Program-made: the position numbers and the translations under genes
Shown: piece after piece, positions 53,366 to 64,000 of the stretch
Position numbering within the stretch: the first letter of the stretch is position 1
Layout of the letters: each line of letters starts with the position of its first letter
DNA from: Leidyana gryllorum EB-2025a
Lineage: Eukaryota; Apicomplexa
NCBI GenBank assembly: GCA_048772705.1
Contig: JBLWGC010000169.1
Coordinates: 62,001-126,000, forward strand
Length of the DNA: 64,000 nt
Reading direction: 5' to 3'
The notes under the pieces: generated by a model
The model's database searches: none
The model's input: the letters and a program-made list of their open reading frames with translations, nothing else
What the model was told of the DNA's origin: nothing

Positions 53366-55086
53366 ATGGCCCAACCCATCGACGGTGCTGCTCCCCAATT
53401 CGGCAACGAGGGTGTTCCTTCTGGGGCCGTTGTCCCTGTCAACGAGGTCCAGGGCACCACTACAACCTCGCAGCAAGTGACATCTCAAATGATTCCATCT
53501 GGGATGACCACTGAGACCCGTACATATTCGCAAACGACATCCCAAGGTCCGATTGTTGAGCAGCTGGTGACTGGAGGTCACAATTACTACGCGGCTGCGA
53601 GCGGTGCCTACCAAGGTGCCGCGACATCTTACCAGAGCGGCGCTTCGTCTGCGTACCAGGGAGCAGCGATGCTGACGAGTGGTGGTGCCGCCGGCGGTGC
53701 ATCTAACCTGATAAGTGCTCAGCAGACGACCGCAAGTGGCGCTGGCTACTCGCAGCAGAGCGCTTACGGCACCACAGCCGCGTATGGCGCGAGCAGCAGC
53801 ACCGCGCCTGCTGTGTACTCGACGGGCGGTGCTGAATTCAGTTACACCGCTACGGGGCAGAGCGCTTCCCAAGGAGTCTATGTGAGTGTTGCGGGGTTCG
53901 GGCGGCGGTTGTTGTTCGATTGTTGACTTTGTGTTTGTCTCTGCAGAGCTCAAGTCAAGTGATCCGTGGGACGAGTGGTGTGACTGAGCACAGTCGTGTG
54001 ATTGGTCATGAATACGGGCAGGAGCGTATCGTTTCGGTGACATCGCATGTGGACGAGTCTCGCGCGAGTGTGATCTCTGAGCGTTATGTGGAGTACGAAG
54101 TGAAAGTGCCAAAGAAGATTGTGCGTGAAGAAATGATAGAAAAGGTGATTGTTAAGTTGGAGCCGGTGCGTCTGGAGGAGACAATTGAAGAAGTCCAGAA
54201 AGTGCGCGAGAAGATTGTGGAGGTGGCCAAGCCTACGATTGTGGAGAAGGTGGTTGAAGTACCGGAGATTGAGTGGGTGGAGCGTATTGTTGAGATTCCG
54301 GAGAAGGTGGTGCAGGAGAAAGTCCACCACGTGGAGAAGGTCCACTACGAGGAGCGTATCCAACAAGTTCAGAAAGTGATTCCTCAGGAGCGAATTCGTG
54401 AGATTCCGGAGTATGTTATTCGTGACGTGCCTGTTGAGCGTGTTGTGGAGGTTCCTGAGTACCGAGAGGAAGTTATTATTCGGGAGGTCCCGGTTCCTCA
54501 GTACGTGGACAAGCCCGTCCCTCAGGAAGTGCAAGTGGAGAAATTCGTTGACTTGGAGCGCAAGATCCCTGTGCCGGTGGAAGCCATTGTTGCCTACGAG
54601 TACCGGATGCCTCGCATCAAACCTCGCTACTCCAAGGTCACTTATCCCGTCTACTTACCCCGCTTCATTGAAATTCCGGTCGCTGTCGACTTGCTCAACG
54701 CGGGTCTGCTGAGCCACGCCGAGAACTACCTCGGCCAAGTCCAGAGCCTCACTCGCAGCGCTACTTCGCTCTGCGAGATCGAGGGTCTCGCCGCTCAGAT
54801 CATGAAGGCCGATCTGCAGGCTCAGCTGCAGTCCGTCGACCTGCAGGCCGCTGTTCTCAAGGCCTGGCAATCAAACACCATTCAGACCTCTTCCACCACC
54901 CACACCACCACCGCACACTACGGAGGCGCTGCTACAACAAACTACACCGCCTACTCGGCCACCACCGCCGGTGGAGCCTCTGGTGCCTTCACCACCTCGA
55001 TGGCGGCTCCGCTGGGAGCCACTGGCGTCGTCTCGGTCACCCGGGAGCACAAGAAGTCCAAGAAATCTAGCAAGCACCGCGCCTAA
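53366..55086 (+). CDS. Alveolin (inner membrane complex protein)
   Basis: Structural protein of the alveolate pellicle, forming the filament network under the alveolar sacs. Exons 53366-53881 and 53947-55086 join across a 65-bp intron to 551 residues. N-terminal ~170 residues are Gly/Ala/Ser/Thr/Tyr-rich. The central domain has many E-K-V-V-E-V-P-E-x and V-R-D-V-P-V-E-R-V-V-E-V-P repeats, the alveolin signature, over about residues 215-365. A C-terminal region of Y-R-M-P-R-I-K-P then L-L-N-A-G-L-L and a Thr/Ala-rich tail end K-K-S-K-K-S-S-K-H-R-A. The strongest taxonomic marker in the window. Several alveolins usually exist per genome. Confidence 0.93.
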
Positions 55087-55230
55087 ACTTCCACAAATAA
55101 TTTCATCGCCGCCAATAAACATCACTTAGACCATTTGCTTGTTAATCCTACCAAGTTAGAAACCGAACACTCCTTTGTGGTGCGCGCGCGCCCGGTGTTT
55201 TTACACACACCCACACCTCCCCTCTCACAT

Positions 55231-55524
55231 ATGCGCGTAACAGCCCAGCAAGAAGACTTCACCAGGGGGCGGTCCTTCGGGACCACAATCGCGCGGGCCA
55301 TCTCCTTTCTCACGGGATCTCTCACAGGCCTCATCTCGGAGACCTGCTGTGCCCCGCCCCTCTTGGAGGACCTCCAGGGTGCGCGCATTCGGCCTCCACC
55401 TATGGCCATCGACCACGATGAGATGCGTCTACAAACACAGTCTCTACTCATCAGTCACCTAATCTCTCAAGGATGGACCCCTCCCCACAACCCCTACCTC
55501 ATGTCGACCAAAGACAGATGGTGA
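55231..55524 (+). CDS. Possible small protein downstream of alveolin
   Basis: 97 residues from ATG 55231 (MRVTAQQEDFTRGRSFG). The frame reaches upstream to 55135 but the ATG at 55231 is the better start. A hydrophobic stretch (A-I-S-F-L-T-G-S-L-T-G-L-I) is too short for a sure membrane helix. Not recognised. It lies 145 bp after the alveolin stop and could be part of that transcript. Confidence 0.35.
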   Translation: MRVTAQQEDFTRGRSFGTTIARAISFLTGSLTGLISETCCAPPLLEDLQGARIRPPPMAIDHDEMRLQTQSLLISHLISQGWTPPHNPYLMSTKDRW

Positions 55525-55634
55525 CGCGGAACAAGCGTTTCGACTCCCTTTGGCTGCTGTTACCTGCCAGCCGCTTGGACCCCGACTCGAGTCGCCGTCT
55601 CCTGCCACACAGCCGTCTCCGTCGACTCGAGTCG

Positions 55635-55792
55635 CCGTCTCCTTTCACATTTTGCCGTCTCCGTCTCCTTTCACATTTTGCCGTCTCCGTCTTCTTTCAC
55701 ATTTTGCCGTCTCCGTCTCCTTTCACAGTTTGCCGTCTCCGTCTCCTTTCACATTTTGCCGTCTCCGTCTCCTTTCACATTTTGCCGTCTCC
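55635..55792. repeat. 26-bp minisatellite with CCGTCTCC core
   Basis: About six copies of CCGTCTCCGTCTCCTTTCAC plus ATTTTG, very little changed between copies. It is the longest pure array of the hexamer seen in coding repeats elsewhere, and lies outside genes. Confidence 0.9.
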
Positions 55793-56505
55793 TTGCTTTA
55801 CTTTCTCCATAGAATACATATAGTACAATCAATGTTTGTCTAGCTGTCGTGCCTGTCATTCTCTCTGTCAGTTTCTCGCTCAGCGAACGAAAAAAGCCGC
55901 CGTTGATCACGGCAACTCACAGCGAATCAGCCCTAGACGTGAAGTACCGAGATACTTTCACTCGGCTGCTCCTCGTATCCTCCTCTACGCAAACGTCCGT
56001 TGTACCCCCATCTTCGCTGCCCAAATCCAAATGGGGACTTGCGAAACAGCGGGCAACAGAAATCACCCGAGCCCGAGATGGTGGAAGTCGCGGTGCGTGA
56101 TGCCGGCTTCCGCTCATTCGGAGCCCAGTAGCCGTATTCACCCTGACGGCGCAGGTGCGAAGCAGCGTAAACAGCTCTTAATCCGATTGTACGCGACATT
56201 GTAGTGTGTTACTCTTAGTAGTGACGAAGAAAATGAATGTACAGATGTTCAATCGAGCGGAGAAAACCGACGATAAAAAGGCGGTCCGCGATTTGATCTA
56301 TGCTTCGATAGCTCTTCGGGAGCGTTAAGAATGTCAATGAGAGATTTTCAGCGTGAAAGTAGCGAATAAGAGTATTATTAGTCGTGGTGGTGGTTAGTGA
56401 ATGAATCAATATGCACAGAAGCGGATAATGACAATGTTGCCGTCTCCGTCTCCGCCGTCTCCCTGTTTACTTACGGTGTGCTCGGCCGCTAAACACCAAA
56501 GTGAA
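55793..56505. other. Spacer between minisatellite and RS protein gene
   Basis: Some open frames on both strands without protein-like features; a short CCGTCTCC/CCGCC run at about 56440-56462. No gene supported. Confidence 0.5.
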
Positions 56506-58233
56506 TCAATCATCATAAACCCCTGCGTCCTCTCCGCGATCGACGAGAGCTGCCGCCCCGCTACTGGCGACACCTCCCCCAGGGGCACCCCCGCCACCGG
56601 TGCCTCCCGTGGTGCCGCGAAGCAACGCTTGGATTTCTCTGGCGGCTTCGATTTTGCCCGTTTTGAAGAGATAATCCATTTCGTTGCGGAGCTCTTTCTG
56701 TCTACGCATCGCCTGGACGACTTCAGAGTCCTCTTTCAATTTCCGATACGCCTCGTCCAGCACCTTTGCCTTCTCCTCGTGTCTCGCTGCTCGCATCTCC
56801 CGTCGACGCAGCTCCTCGTCGTCGAACAATTCCACAGCAGCAGCGCGAGACGGGGCCGTTCCGGCGGCACCCGCGTTGCGCATTCGTTCTTCCCACGCTG
56901 TCAGATCGTAGTATTTCTTGGAAGGAAAGGTGGCTGTGTTGTAATCCTCCATGAAGATCGACCATAGCTGCTTCTCTTCAGACGACGTAAGACTCTCGTA
57001 GTTCACACCCTTCACTTCCAACGCCCACGCCTGGAATTCGGCTTTCCGGGTGAACCGATCAGTCTCTCCAATGAGTCCATATTTTCCATATCGATCGCCC
57101 ACCGGCCCCTTCGCGGCTTCGATCCCGCTTGCATCCGAGTCGACCACATACGTTTTTTCCTTCACTTTGCGGCTTTTACGTCGACGTCGGCGACGCCCTC
57201 CGCAGTCCGAACAGTCACAATCGGCGGCTTTTATTCTCTCCTCACACTCAGAACAGCTGCAATACTCCCAATCGGACTCTTGCTCAGACCGTCGTCTCCT
57301 TCGTCGTCTTCGAGAGTCTGAAGGAGACCTGCGACGTCTCTTCGGCGACCGCGACGAGTCATCACGATGTCTTCTCGACCTCCGTTTCCGACGAGTCGGC
57401 GACCGCGATGTCTCATCCCGCTCAACCCGAGACCCTCTTCCGGTTCCATGTTTCTTGCCCACCGGCGACGACCCATCTTTGACTTGCTGCTGACGCTCCA
57501 AACTCGGTCTCGCCGACCGCGGCTCGTGGCCACCCGGCGACGCGTTCCGGGAACGTTTGCCGTCTCCCGGCCTCACCCTCTCGCGATGGCGACGCCTCTC
57601 CCTCAGCGAGGCCTCTCGTAAGCGTCGTTCTTCCGGAGACGAGTCTCTGCGACGAGGCGACCGCCCACGGCGAGAGTCAGTATCAGAGACGTCAGCTCGA
57701 ACGGGGAGAAAAGTGGAGTTTTGCTGCCGTCTCTTCTGTGACACCACTTCCCTCACCTTCTCGTCATCACTCGACATTCTCGACAATCGTTCCCGACAAT
57801 TTGAGTGTGAGTGTGAGTGTGAGTGTGAGTGTCTCTCCCGACGGCCGGCCGAATATCGTCGATATCTCTCATCGTCAGTTGGGGAGCGACTGCCACGCCG
57901 CCTTTCGTGCGGTGATGAAGGCTCGCGTCGAGCACTGTCTGCACGCGAAAGTCGACTGCGCCGTCCGGGTGGCGTCGCACTTCGCAGCCGCCGATCACGC
58001 GGGGGCGAGCTGTCACTCTCCCCCCGTCTCGGGCTGTACCGTCTGTGGTCTATTACCGGAGGATAGCGAGACGTTGTTTGGCGTCTCGCACCATCGCGGG
58101 GAGAATCTGAACGTCGTCGGGGATCTGTGTCACGATATCGGGTACGAGTCTCAAGTTGCGACTTATCAAAGCGTTCCCTCCTGTCGTCATCCCGGGAGGA
58201 TGCAGAGGAAGAATCACGCCGTCTACGCATCAT
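56506..58233 (-). CDS. RS-rich nuclear protein with SCI1-like C-terminal domain
   Basis: 575 residues from ATG 58233. Residues 1-330 are Arg/Ser/Asp-rich with R-S-R-S-P type dipeptides and an H-S-H-S-H-S run encoded by GTGAGT repeats, as in splicing-related SR proteins. A Cys-rich patch (W-E-Y-C-S-C-S-E-C...C-D-C-S-D-C) follows. Residues ~365-445 (Y-G-K-Y-G-L-I-G-E-T-D...F-M-E-D-Y-N-T-A-T-F-P-S-K-K-Y-Y-D-L) match the C-terminal region of plant style cell-cycle inhibitor 1 (SCI1) and related nuclear proteins. The C-terminus is helical then Gly-rich. Probable nuclear RNA-processing factor. Single exon. It lies 40 bp downstream of the USP gene in tandem. Confidence 0.7.
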   Translation of the reverse strand: MMRRRRDSSSASSRDDDRRERFDKSQLETRTRYRDTDPRRRSDSPRDGARRQTTSRYPPVIDHRRYSPRRGESDSSPPRDRRLRSATPPGRRSRLSRADSARREPSSPHERRRGSRSPTDDERYRRYSAGRRERHSHSHSHSHSNCRERLSRMSSDDEKVREVVSQKRRQQNSTFLPVRADVSDTDSRRGRSPRRRDSSPEERRLREASLRERRRHRERVRPGDGKRSRNASPGGHEPRSARPSLERQQQVKDGSSPVGKKHGTGRGSRVERDETSRSPTRRKRRSRRHRDDSSRSPKRRRRSPSDSRRRRRRRRSEQESDWEYCSCSECEERIKAADCDCSDCGGRRRRRRKSRKVKEKTYVVDSDASGIEAAKGPVGDRYGKYGLIGETDRFTRKAEFQAWALEVKGVNYESLTSSEEKQLWSIFMEDYNTATFPSKKYYDLTAWEERMRNAGAAGTAPSRAAAVELFDDEELRRREMRAARHEEKAKVLDEAYRKLKEDSEVVQAMRRQKELRNEMDYLFKTGKIEAAREIQALLRGTTGGTGGGGAPGGGVASSGAAALVDRGEDAGVYDD

Positions 58234-58273
58234 CGGTGGGGTAGACTTGCATATATATGGAAATTTTTTGGCA

Positions 58274-61200
58274 CTACTTGGACGCCTGACGCGAATAGCA
58301 GAGAATGTAGGCCTCAGAATTGTGTCGAATCAGCGCTGCTCGAATATCTGAGATCGTTGCGATGTTGTCATCATCACACTTCCGCCACAACTCGGAACTA
58401 TCCCGTGAAGCCCCACTGACTTCACCACTCTCGTCGGGATACCGCACATACGCTTGATAGTGACCCCCTCCAAGATTCCCTGAATGAACAATCATTCCGC
58501 GTAGAATCCAGCGACCTCCTGCCTCGCATACTAAGTCTAAATCCATCTCCTCTTCCAACGCAACAGCTCTGCAAAGTGACAGTGATATATTATGTTTGGT
58601 GAAATCGTGGTGGACACAGACACACACCGAGACGGAGACGGAGACGGCGACACAGACACAGACACACACACAGAGACAGAGACACGATGCATACACACAC
58701 ACACGGGCACGGGGTACTTACTGTGTATTCTTCTGTTGGGGAGCGAGCATATGAAATCGTGCGAGTTGTATGATGAGAACGTCTCCGAGATTGTAGATTC
58801 GTTGTTCCTTTGCTGATGTGTCCTGAACATGGCATTTTGGGCATTTCCAGGCATTAGATCGTCGCATGATCTCAGGCTGTTGCGACCAGTAGATCAGAGA
58901 TTGTAACGATACGCTTTCGGCGACACGAGGCGGTGTGAGAAACTGCGTCAGAGCTTTTCCGTCGAGATTGCTGCGGGAGAGGTGGATGAGTCTATTATGG
59001 CTGAAGGCAAACAACTCTATCTTACCTGGGGTCAAAGACGGCCAATTCGTAGTCGGTTTGATAAATATTCAGCGGGAGCCGCGCGCCGCGCTCGCTGTCG
59101 CCTCCTCCGATTTCCACCACGACGGATGGATAGGCGAATGCCGTGGCTTTGGTGCGTCTCAGTGTTTCGACCTGAAATCCATTGCAATAATCCTCCAGCT
59201 GATGGGAGACGGGGTCTGTCTCCAGATCCTCACTGCTCTCCGGAGCAGCTCGGCCGTAATTGTACCCGAACGATTCGAAGACCATTGAGTCAGTGGGCAG
59301 CCATCTGACAGCACTTTTGCCGCCTTTCCGTCGTTTTCTCACACCCGTCGAAGATGGTATCTTGAACGAAAGAAACGAAAGCTGGTCAGCCGCTTCATCG
59401 GTGTTCACCGATCGCGTCTGATCGTCTTCCGCCATATACGCCCGTTTGTGACGCCATTCTGTCCAATAACTCTCTTCCAAGAAGCAGTTTACTGTTCGGT
59501 GGTGAGTTAACATGGACGCCGTTGAGGTGGAACTCAGTGAAGTACTGCCGTCTCCGTCTCCGTCTTCATCGCTGGCGTCTCCGTCTCCGTTGTCGCCTCT
59601 GGGTGACGTGAATGTGGTGGTGGTGTCCGAGCAGTCTTGATCGAAGGAGGCGAATGATTGTCGTGGAGAAGAGGTGCTGTCGAGTGACTGCACGCGCTCT
59701 CTGATGATGGCTGAGAAGAGAATTTCTTCCATCTGTATGGACCTCTGGAAGTCTGGAGACCCCATCTGGTGCATCCGTTGGACCATTTCGGGTGTGACGA
59801 AGGAGGAGGATTTGTTCTGTTTGACGCGTAAAACTTCAGCTCCGACACTGATAAGGGGTTGGCCTCCTCCTGAAGGCACATTTACCAAATTACTGATGGC
59901 AGCTTGTATCTGTCGCTCAGTGGCCACTCTTGGGACCAACATTAGGTATGGCAAACGACACTTCTTTGTCCAGTGCGGCATGCGGAGTCCTCTGTCCCAA
60001 ATGAATCGCTCTCTGTCGTCTCCCCGGAACTCAACTTGAGAAGTTTCTGAGCGCTCCGCCAATTCGGATCGGTCTCCACAGATGTTCAAGTTGACCACAG
60101 CGGCTATGGCCGGTACCCGGACAGTCTCATGGCCCTCTGGTACCGGGGTGTGCGTCCATTCATTTGTGTCCGGAAGGTAAAGGGGGGGCAAAATCTTCCA
60201 GTCTCCTGTGCCGTCTGACGGTCTGACCATCACTTCTTGGTAGACGCGAGGTACTGCGCTTTGGTATACCAGGACGCATCGGGAATTTGCGAGCTCAAAG
60301 TTCCACCGAACGGCAGTCCGTTTGTCAATGTCTTCAATCCATTCTGCCAATTCGTTGTTGTTCGCTATGGACAACGGGGTGGCGGTGTCGTCTGTGGCGT
60401 CGCCTCCACCACACGAGATCTCGACATCGCGATCACCGATCATATCAGTGCGCATGGTGCTCACTGCTCGCAGTAGCGCTGCATCGTGCTCGGGGGAGGT
60501 GTGCACTCTCATGGTCATGTCCGCTTCGGTCGGTCCACCTCCATTGGCAATGAAAAGATTTGCGGCGTCAACGTGAAGGACATCGCTCAATCTTTTATAC
60601 AGCTGGACAGCTTCTATGTCGGAGGCGACGGAGAGCCAGAAGCAGAGTGGTGCCGAGCCGGCTGGCAGCGGGAAGTACATTACCCGAATGGGTTTGAGCT
60701 TGCGGAAGGGTACATCAGGCATTGTGACAGACAATGTGTAGAAAGTCTCGAACCAATCTCTCTTCCAGTCGCACTCGAGACAATGCAGAGTATTACAAAA
60801 CACTCCACAGAGTCCATCGGTCAACTCGGAATCTTCAACGCGCCGATGTGCATCCCACCACCGATCAAAGGCTGCAGAGAGTGTCTCGTTTTCCTCTCTA
60901 TCACTCTTTGCCGGAGACGGTTTGATTGCGGGGCGGTTGGATCCCTCGTTGTTGGCCCATTTGACGGCCTCATTCACATTGTCAAGGAGCCATGACATGA
61001 ACTCTTGGGCATCTTGTTGTACATAGCTGCCGTAGTCTTCACTCAGACCCGCGACAGTTTGACGGAATCGGGAGAATACCGTCTCCTCCTCCTTCAACAG
61101 AAAGTGCTCTTGCAGAAATGTCACCAGAGACGCCGCAATCTGTCCCGATCGCGACGTCCACCGTGACATGGCCGCTCCTTTGACACTCAAACACAATCGC

Positions 61201-63153
61201 ATTATCGGTGGCAAAGCGGCCAAAACTTGCAGCGCCGACGCCATATAACAGGTGTTACCCTAAAGGAGAAAAGAAGTGATTTGGGGGAGAGAATGAGACT
61301 GCGGAGACATTCCATTCCATTGGACACACTCACACACTCGAACACTCGCACACTCGAACACTCACACACTTGAACACTCGCACACTCGAACACTCGCACA
61401 CATTTTGTTGACTTACCAAGTTGGGTACCCCGAATAGGGGGAAGCGAATGCGTCTGTTGTGGAGTCTGATACACCACTGTGCGTGAATTTCTTTGTCGAG
61501 GATTTGGCACGTTGTGGTACAGTAGCGGGCGACTCGGCATCGTGAGCAGAAGCGTGCGTCTGGGGCGCTGCAGATCCAGCAGCGGAAGCTGTATGGGCTG
61601 TACTCTTTGCGGGCGAGGGAGAGAGGGGGAGCGTTCTTGATGGATTTGAAAACACTGTCGGGGCTGACGAGGCAGTCCTGATAGGGTTTGGGCTCGGGGG
61701 GTGGGGGTGCCTTGTTGAAGTAGCGGGCCGGGTATCCCCAGAGGTTGCTGAGGCCAAACTTGCCGGCGTCTCCGTTCCCGAAGAATCCGCCCCCGTCGTC
61801 GTTCGGTTGCGTTGGAGGCGGCGGGGGAGTGATTCCTCGCGACGGAGGGGGAGACGGGGAGAGGATGTCTCCCGCCTGGGGACTAACGTAGTCGGAGAGG
61901 AGTATGCGGCCATCGTGGGTGGGACGGCCTCCCGAGTGGGAGCTGAGGGCGTCGTCTTCGTCGCCGTACTGACTGTCTTGTCCGCTTCCCCGTCGCTGTG
62001 ACCAACTTGCAGCCGATCTCTCTTCCAAGGGATCTTCCCACGCCGGATCACTCTTACGTCTCCGGAGGTCCTCGAATTGCTGGTGATAGCTGAAAGGAGT
62101 GGCTGGGGTCGACGACGAAGTGGGCGGAGGAGGCGGATAGCACCTCGCCGGGGGCGGCGGCGGCAGAGACAACCGTTCCGGTGTGACGGTCTCCCAATAA
62201 GTGGCTTCCCGCTCAGCGCTGTTCATCGACGCAGATCGAGTCGGCAGCAGAGACGACGGCTCGTCGGGCGGCCACTGCTCCTCCTCCACGGCCACTCGAG
62301 CCAAACTTTCTTCTTCGCCCTCCCTTATGAGGGGTTCCGCTGCAGCCGGTCCGGGCGGCGGCGATGTGACTTGTTGGACATCGGCTCCGGCGGGTGCCGC
62401 AGCGTCATTATTCTGGGCGGAGAGGATCATCGAAAGGACGCCGAGCGGAGTCGGGGGGGCGGTGGCTAAAGGTGAGTTACCATAAGTGCCGTCTCCGGTA
62501 TTTGGCGACGGGGGCGGAGAGGAGTCTTTCTCAGCCGTCTGTTGTTGTTGACTTAATTTAATCATTGAATGTGGACCGCCGGGCGAAAGGAGGCTCGGAG
62601 GAGGCGTTCCAAATTCAGCCGTCTCCTGGCCGTCTCGGTCGAGGAAGGAGTCCGAGCGCTTTCTCTTGGCAGAGATAGGCTTGGCGTCTTTCGACAGCGG
62701 CGTCTCCGTCTCGTCGTCGGGCGAGCTGCCGATGCTAACGCACATTTCGTCATCGTCAGCCAGCGGCGTTGGGGTCGTCGGCAAACGACCGTTCGTTGAT
62801 AAAGAAGAAGATTCGTTGTCCTCGACGAGCAGCTTTGGCCTCGTTGGAGGAGCCCGCGGGCTCATCAGAGCGTCTCCATCGGCGTTAACTTCATCTATCC
62901 ATACTTCCAGTTGGGGCGATGGGCTGCTGGGAGTCTCCTGCAGGGGCATTTGGATCGCGCCCCACTTTCCCAGTTTAAAAAGTGGGCGACCGCGGTAATT
63001 GCCACTCCGGCATTTACGCCTTTTAATCTTCCCGATTGGCTCCGGAATAGCCGTCAGCCGACGCCATTGAGCTATGCGTCTCTTTTTACGCCTCAGCGAT
63101 AATGCAGCCTCTCTTTGTTGGTGCTTCCATCCACCCGATTCCGTACTGGTCAT
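58274..63153 (-). CDS. MYND-domain ubiquitin-specific protease
   Basis: Deubiquitinase with an N-terminal MYND zinc finger, the arrangement of plant UBP15-19-like enzymes. From ATG 63153 the first exon has a long Pro/Ser/Glu-rich region (about 550 residues), then MYND (C-W-I-C-S...C-S-R-C-R-V-A-R-Y-C...C-Q...H-A-Q-W-C). The catalytic Cys box N-L-G-N-T-C-Y-M is split by an intron (about 61264-61418) after N-L. The big second exon has Q-Q-D-A-Q-E-F-M-S-W-L-L, C-L-E-C-D-W zinc-type site, and a large insert carrying G-D-G-D repeats. The last exon has the His box H-S-G-N-L-G-G-G-H-Y-Q-A-Y-V-R-Y. All catalytic motifs are kept, so activity is expected. The last intron (about 58570-58735) is full of GAGACGG and CA repeats. 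Confidence 0.85.
58610..58705. repeat. Microsatellite-rich last intron of MYND-USP
   Basis: GAGACGGAGACGGAGACGGC and CACACACAGAGACAGAGAC repeats within the intron. The GAGACGG word is the complement of the CCGTCTCC found in coding repeats of other genes. Confidence 0.75.
61325..61402. repeat. Tandem ACACTCG/ACACTCAC repeat inside the USP Cys-box intron
   Basis: About 10-bp units of AACACTCGCAC type repeated across the intron that divides N-L from G-N-T-C-Y. Present only in the intron and clear of both splice sites. Confidence 0.75.
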
Positions 63154-63326
63154 TGAGAAAAATCAGTTTCAACACACTATTGTACCCCGCCTCCACGAAC
63201 TGACTGAATGACAGACTGCGAGACAGCGCCAGAGGCCAAAGCCGCGACAGACAGACAGACGGAGGAGGGACCTATTCACCACAATAATCATGCACAACCA
63301 GTTGTGCACTCCCACAACTATCAAAA

Positions 63327-63836
63327 CTAGGCGCACACGCCACTAAGTGCCCGTGATAACTCCTTCAGATCCTCCCCGCTCAAATGCTTCATTGCGTCAC
63401 TTTCTCGAGCCATCCGGGACGACAGAAATATCTCCACCGGTGCCCCGCCGTACCGCCTCTCAACCTCTCTCAACTCATCCATACCCCACTCAACCTCATC
63501 TCCTGCCGCCGACAGGCTGAACAAATCACCAGTCGTCCCGAATCCTGCCGCAGCGATCACTCCTGTTGACCGAGCAATCCAAGATATTTGACCTGGAAAC
63601 TTCTCCGTCGAACCAGACGGGCTACGCTGCTCCTTGACTCCTTCACCACCACTGACCGACGACGGATTGCCGGCGTTCTTGTTAGCTCCGTTGCCGCTTT
63701 CACCTCCCTCCGCACCATTTGAACAGGAAGCCGGGCTACCACCCGATGATGCACACGTAGTAGAGTCCTTCGAAACACGCTCCACAAACACGTGCCTTCC
63801 TCCGTGTCTACGTGGAAACAAACCATATGGACCCAT
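63327..63836 (-). CDS. Hypothetical protein
   Basis: 169 residues from ATG 63836 (MGPYGLFPRRHGGRH). Ser/Gly/Ala-rich N-terminal half, then D-E-L-R-E-V-E-R-R-Y-G-G-A-P and a helical end. No family recognised. It may be the last exon of a gene extending beyond the window. 63849-64000 shows no resolved gene. Confidence 0.4.
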   Translation of the reverse strand: MGPYGLFPRRHGGRHVFVERVSKDSTTCASSGGSPASCSNGAEGGESGNGANKNAGNPSSVSGGEGVKEQRSPSGSTEKFPGQISWIARSTGVIAAAGFGTTGDLFSLSAAGDEVEWGMDELREVERRYGGAPVEIFLSSRMARESDAMKHLSGEDLKELSRALSGVCA

Positions 63837-64000
63837 CACTATTAACAAACAACCAAAGAATATACCACGCCAATCAACACAAGTAACAGCCGATCATACA
63901 CTCACAACACGATCCGATCCCAGATCGTTGTGATATCGACAACGTGACCATCTGGCACGCGCCCAAAATTACTGACGCCAAACTGGACCCCATTTGCGAC

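Noticed and set aside
55835-56204. Overlapping 80-120 codon frames on both strands after the minisatellite
   Set aside because: Several frames are open at once with no family features and no splice signals linking them.
1-64000. CRISPR array, bacterial operons, rRNA genes
   Set aside because: The short tandem repeats have no unique spacers, genes have spliceosomal introns, and no rRNA-like conserved stretch was seen.

Overview
The window is nuclear DNA of a eukaryote, most likely a non-apicomplexan alveolate. A protein at 53.4-55.1 kb has the Val/Pro/Glu/Lys repeats of alveolins, which occur only in alveolates. The other traits (mixed base composition, GT-AG introns mostly 38-55 bp, gypsy-type retroelement debris, very tight gene packing) fit a Perkinsus-like perkinsozoan. 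That genus is an inference from gene content, not a proven identification.

About 32 protein genes are packed on both strands. 0-18.5 kb: a VPS54-like GARP subunit, a secreted pepsin-type protease, a ribonucleotide reductase R2-like protein that has lost most metal ligands, mitochondrial GrpE, three low-complexity hypotheticals, a C2-domain protein with a possible CaaX end, a small bacterial-looking protein and a divergent Hsp70. 18.8-26.2 kb: a repeat island with four copies of a ~1.1-1.3 kb repeat; two nearly identical copies flank the broken gag/pol of a Ty3/gypsy element. 26.7-46.4 kb: a glycosyltransferase, a DHHC palmitoyltransferase, PSMD9, an EGF-domain secreted protein, a Spc25-like kinetochore protein, TRAPPC4, an F-box-like protein, two tandem MFS transporters and a Misato/DML1-like protein. 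46.4-64 kb: two large ubiquitin-specific proteases, RFC1, the alveolin and an RS-rich protein with an SCI1-like C-terminus.

Most products are housekeeping: Golgi/endosome tethering (VPS54, TRAPPC4), protein turnover (two USPs, PSMD9), replication and dNTP supply (RFC1, R2-like), chromosome segregation (Spc25-like), mitochondrial folding (GrpE) and pellicle (alveolin). I see no operon-like functional clustering. Packing is extreme: divergent start codons lie 8, 11, 21, 41, 63 and 70 bp apart, and some convergent coding regions overlap at their stop codons.

The most unusual signal is a dispersed perfect palindrome, CACACGTGTG or CACACGCGTGTG. It sits in introns, in gene junctions and in the repeats, and I did not find it in any assigned exon. 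Other signals worth following are a hairpin with compensatory base changes in the repeat family, a CCGTCTCC hexamer expanded in many genes and frames, and the R2-like pseudo-enzyme that keeps its R1-binding tail. Exon joins were made by eye from splice signals and reading phase; there is no transcript support.
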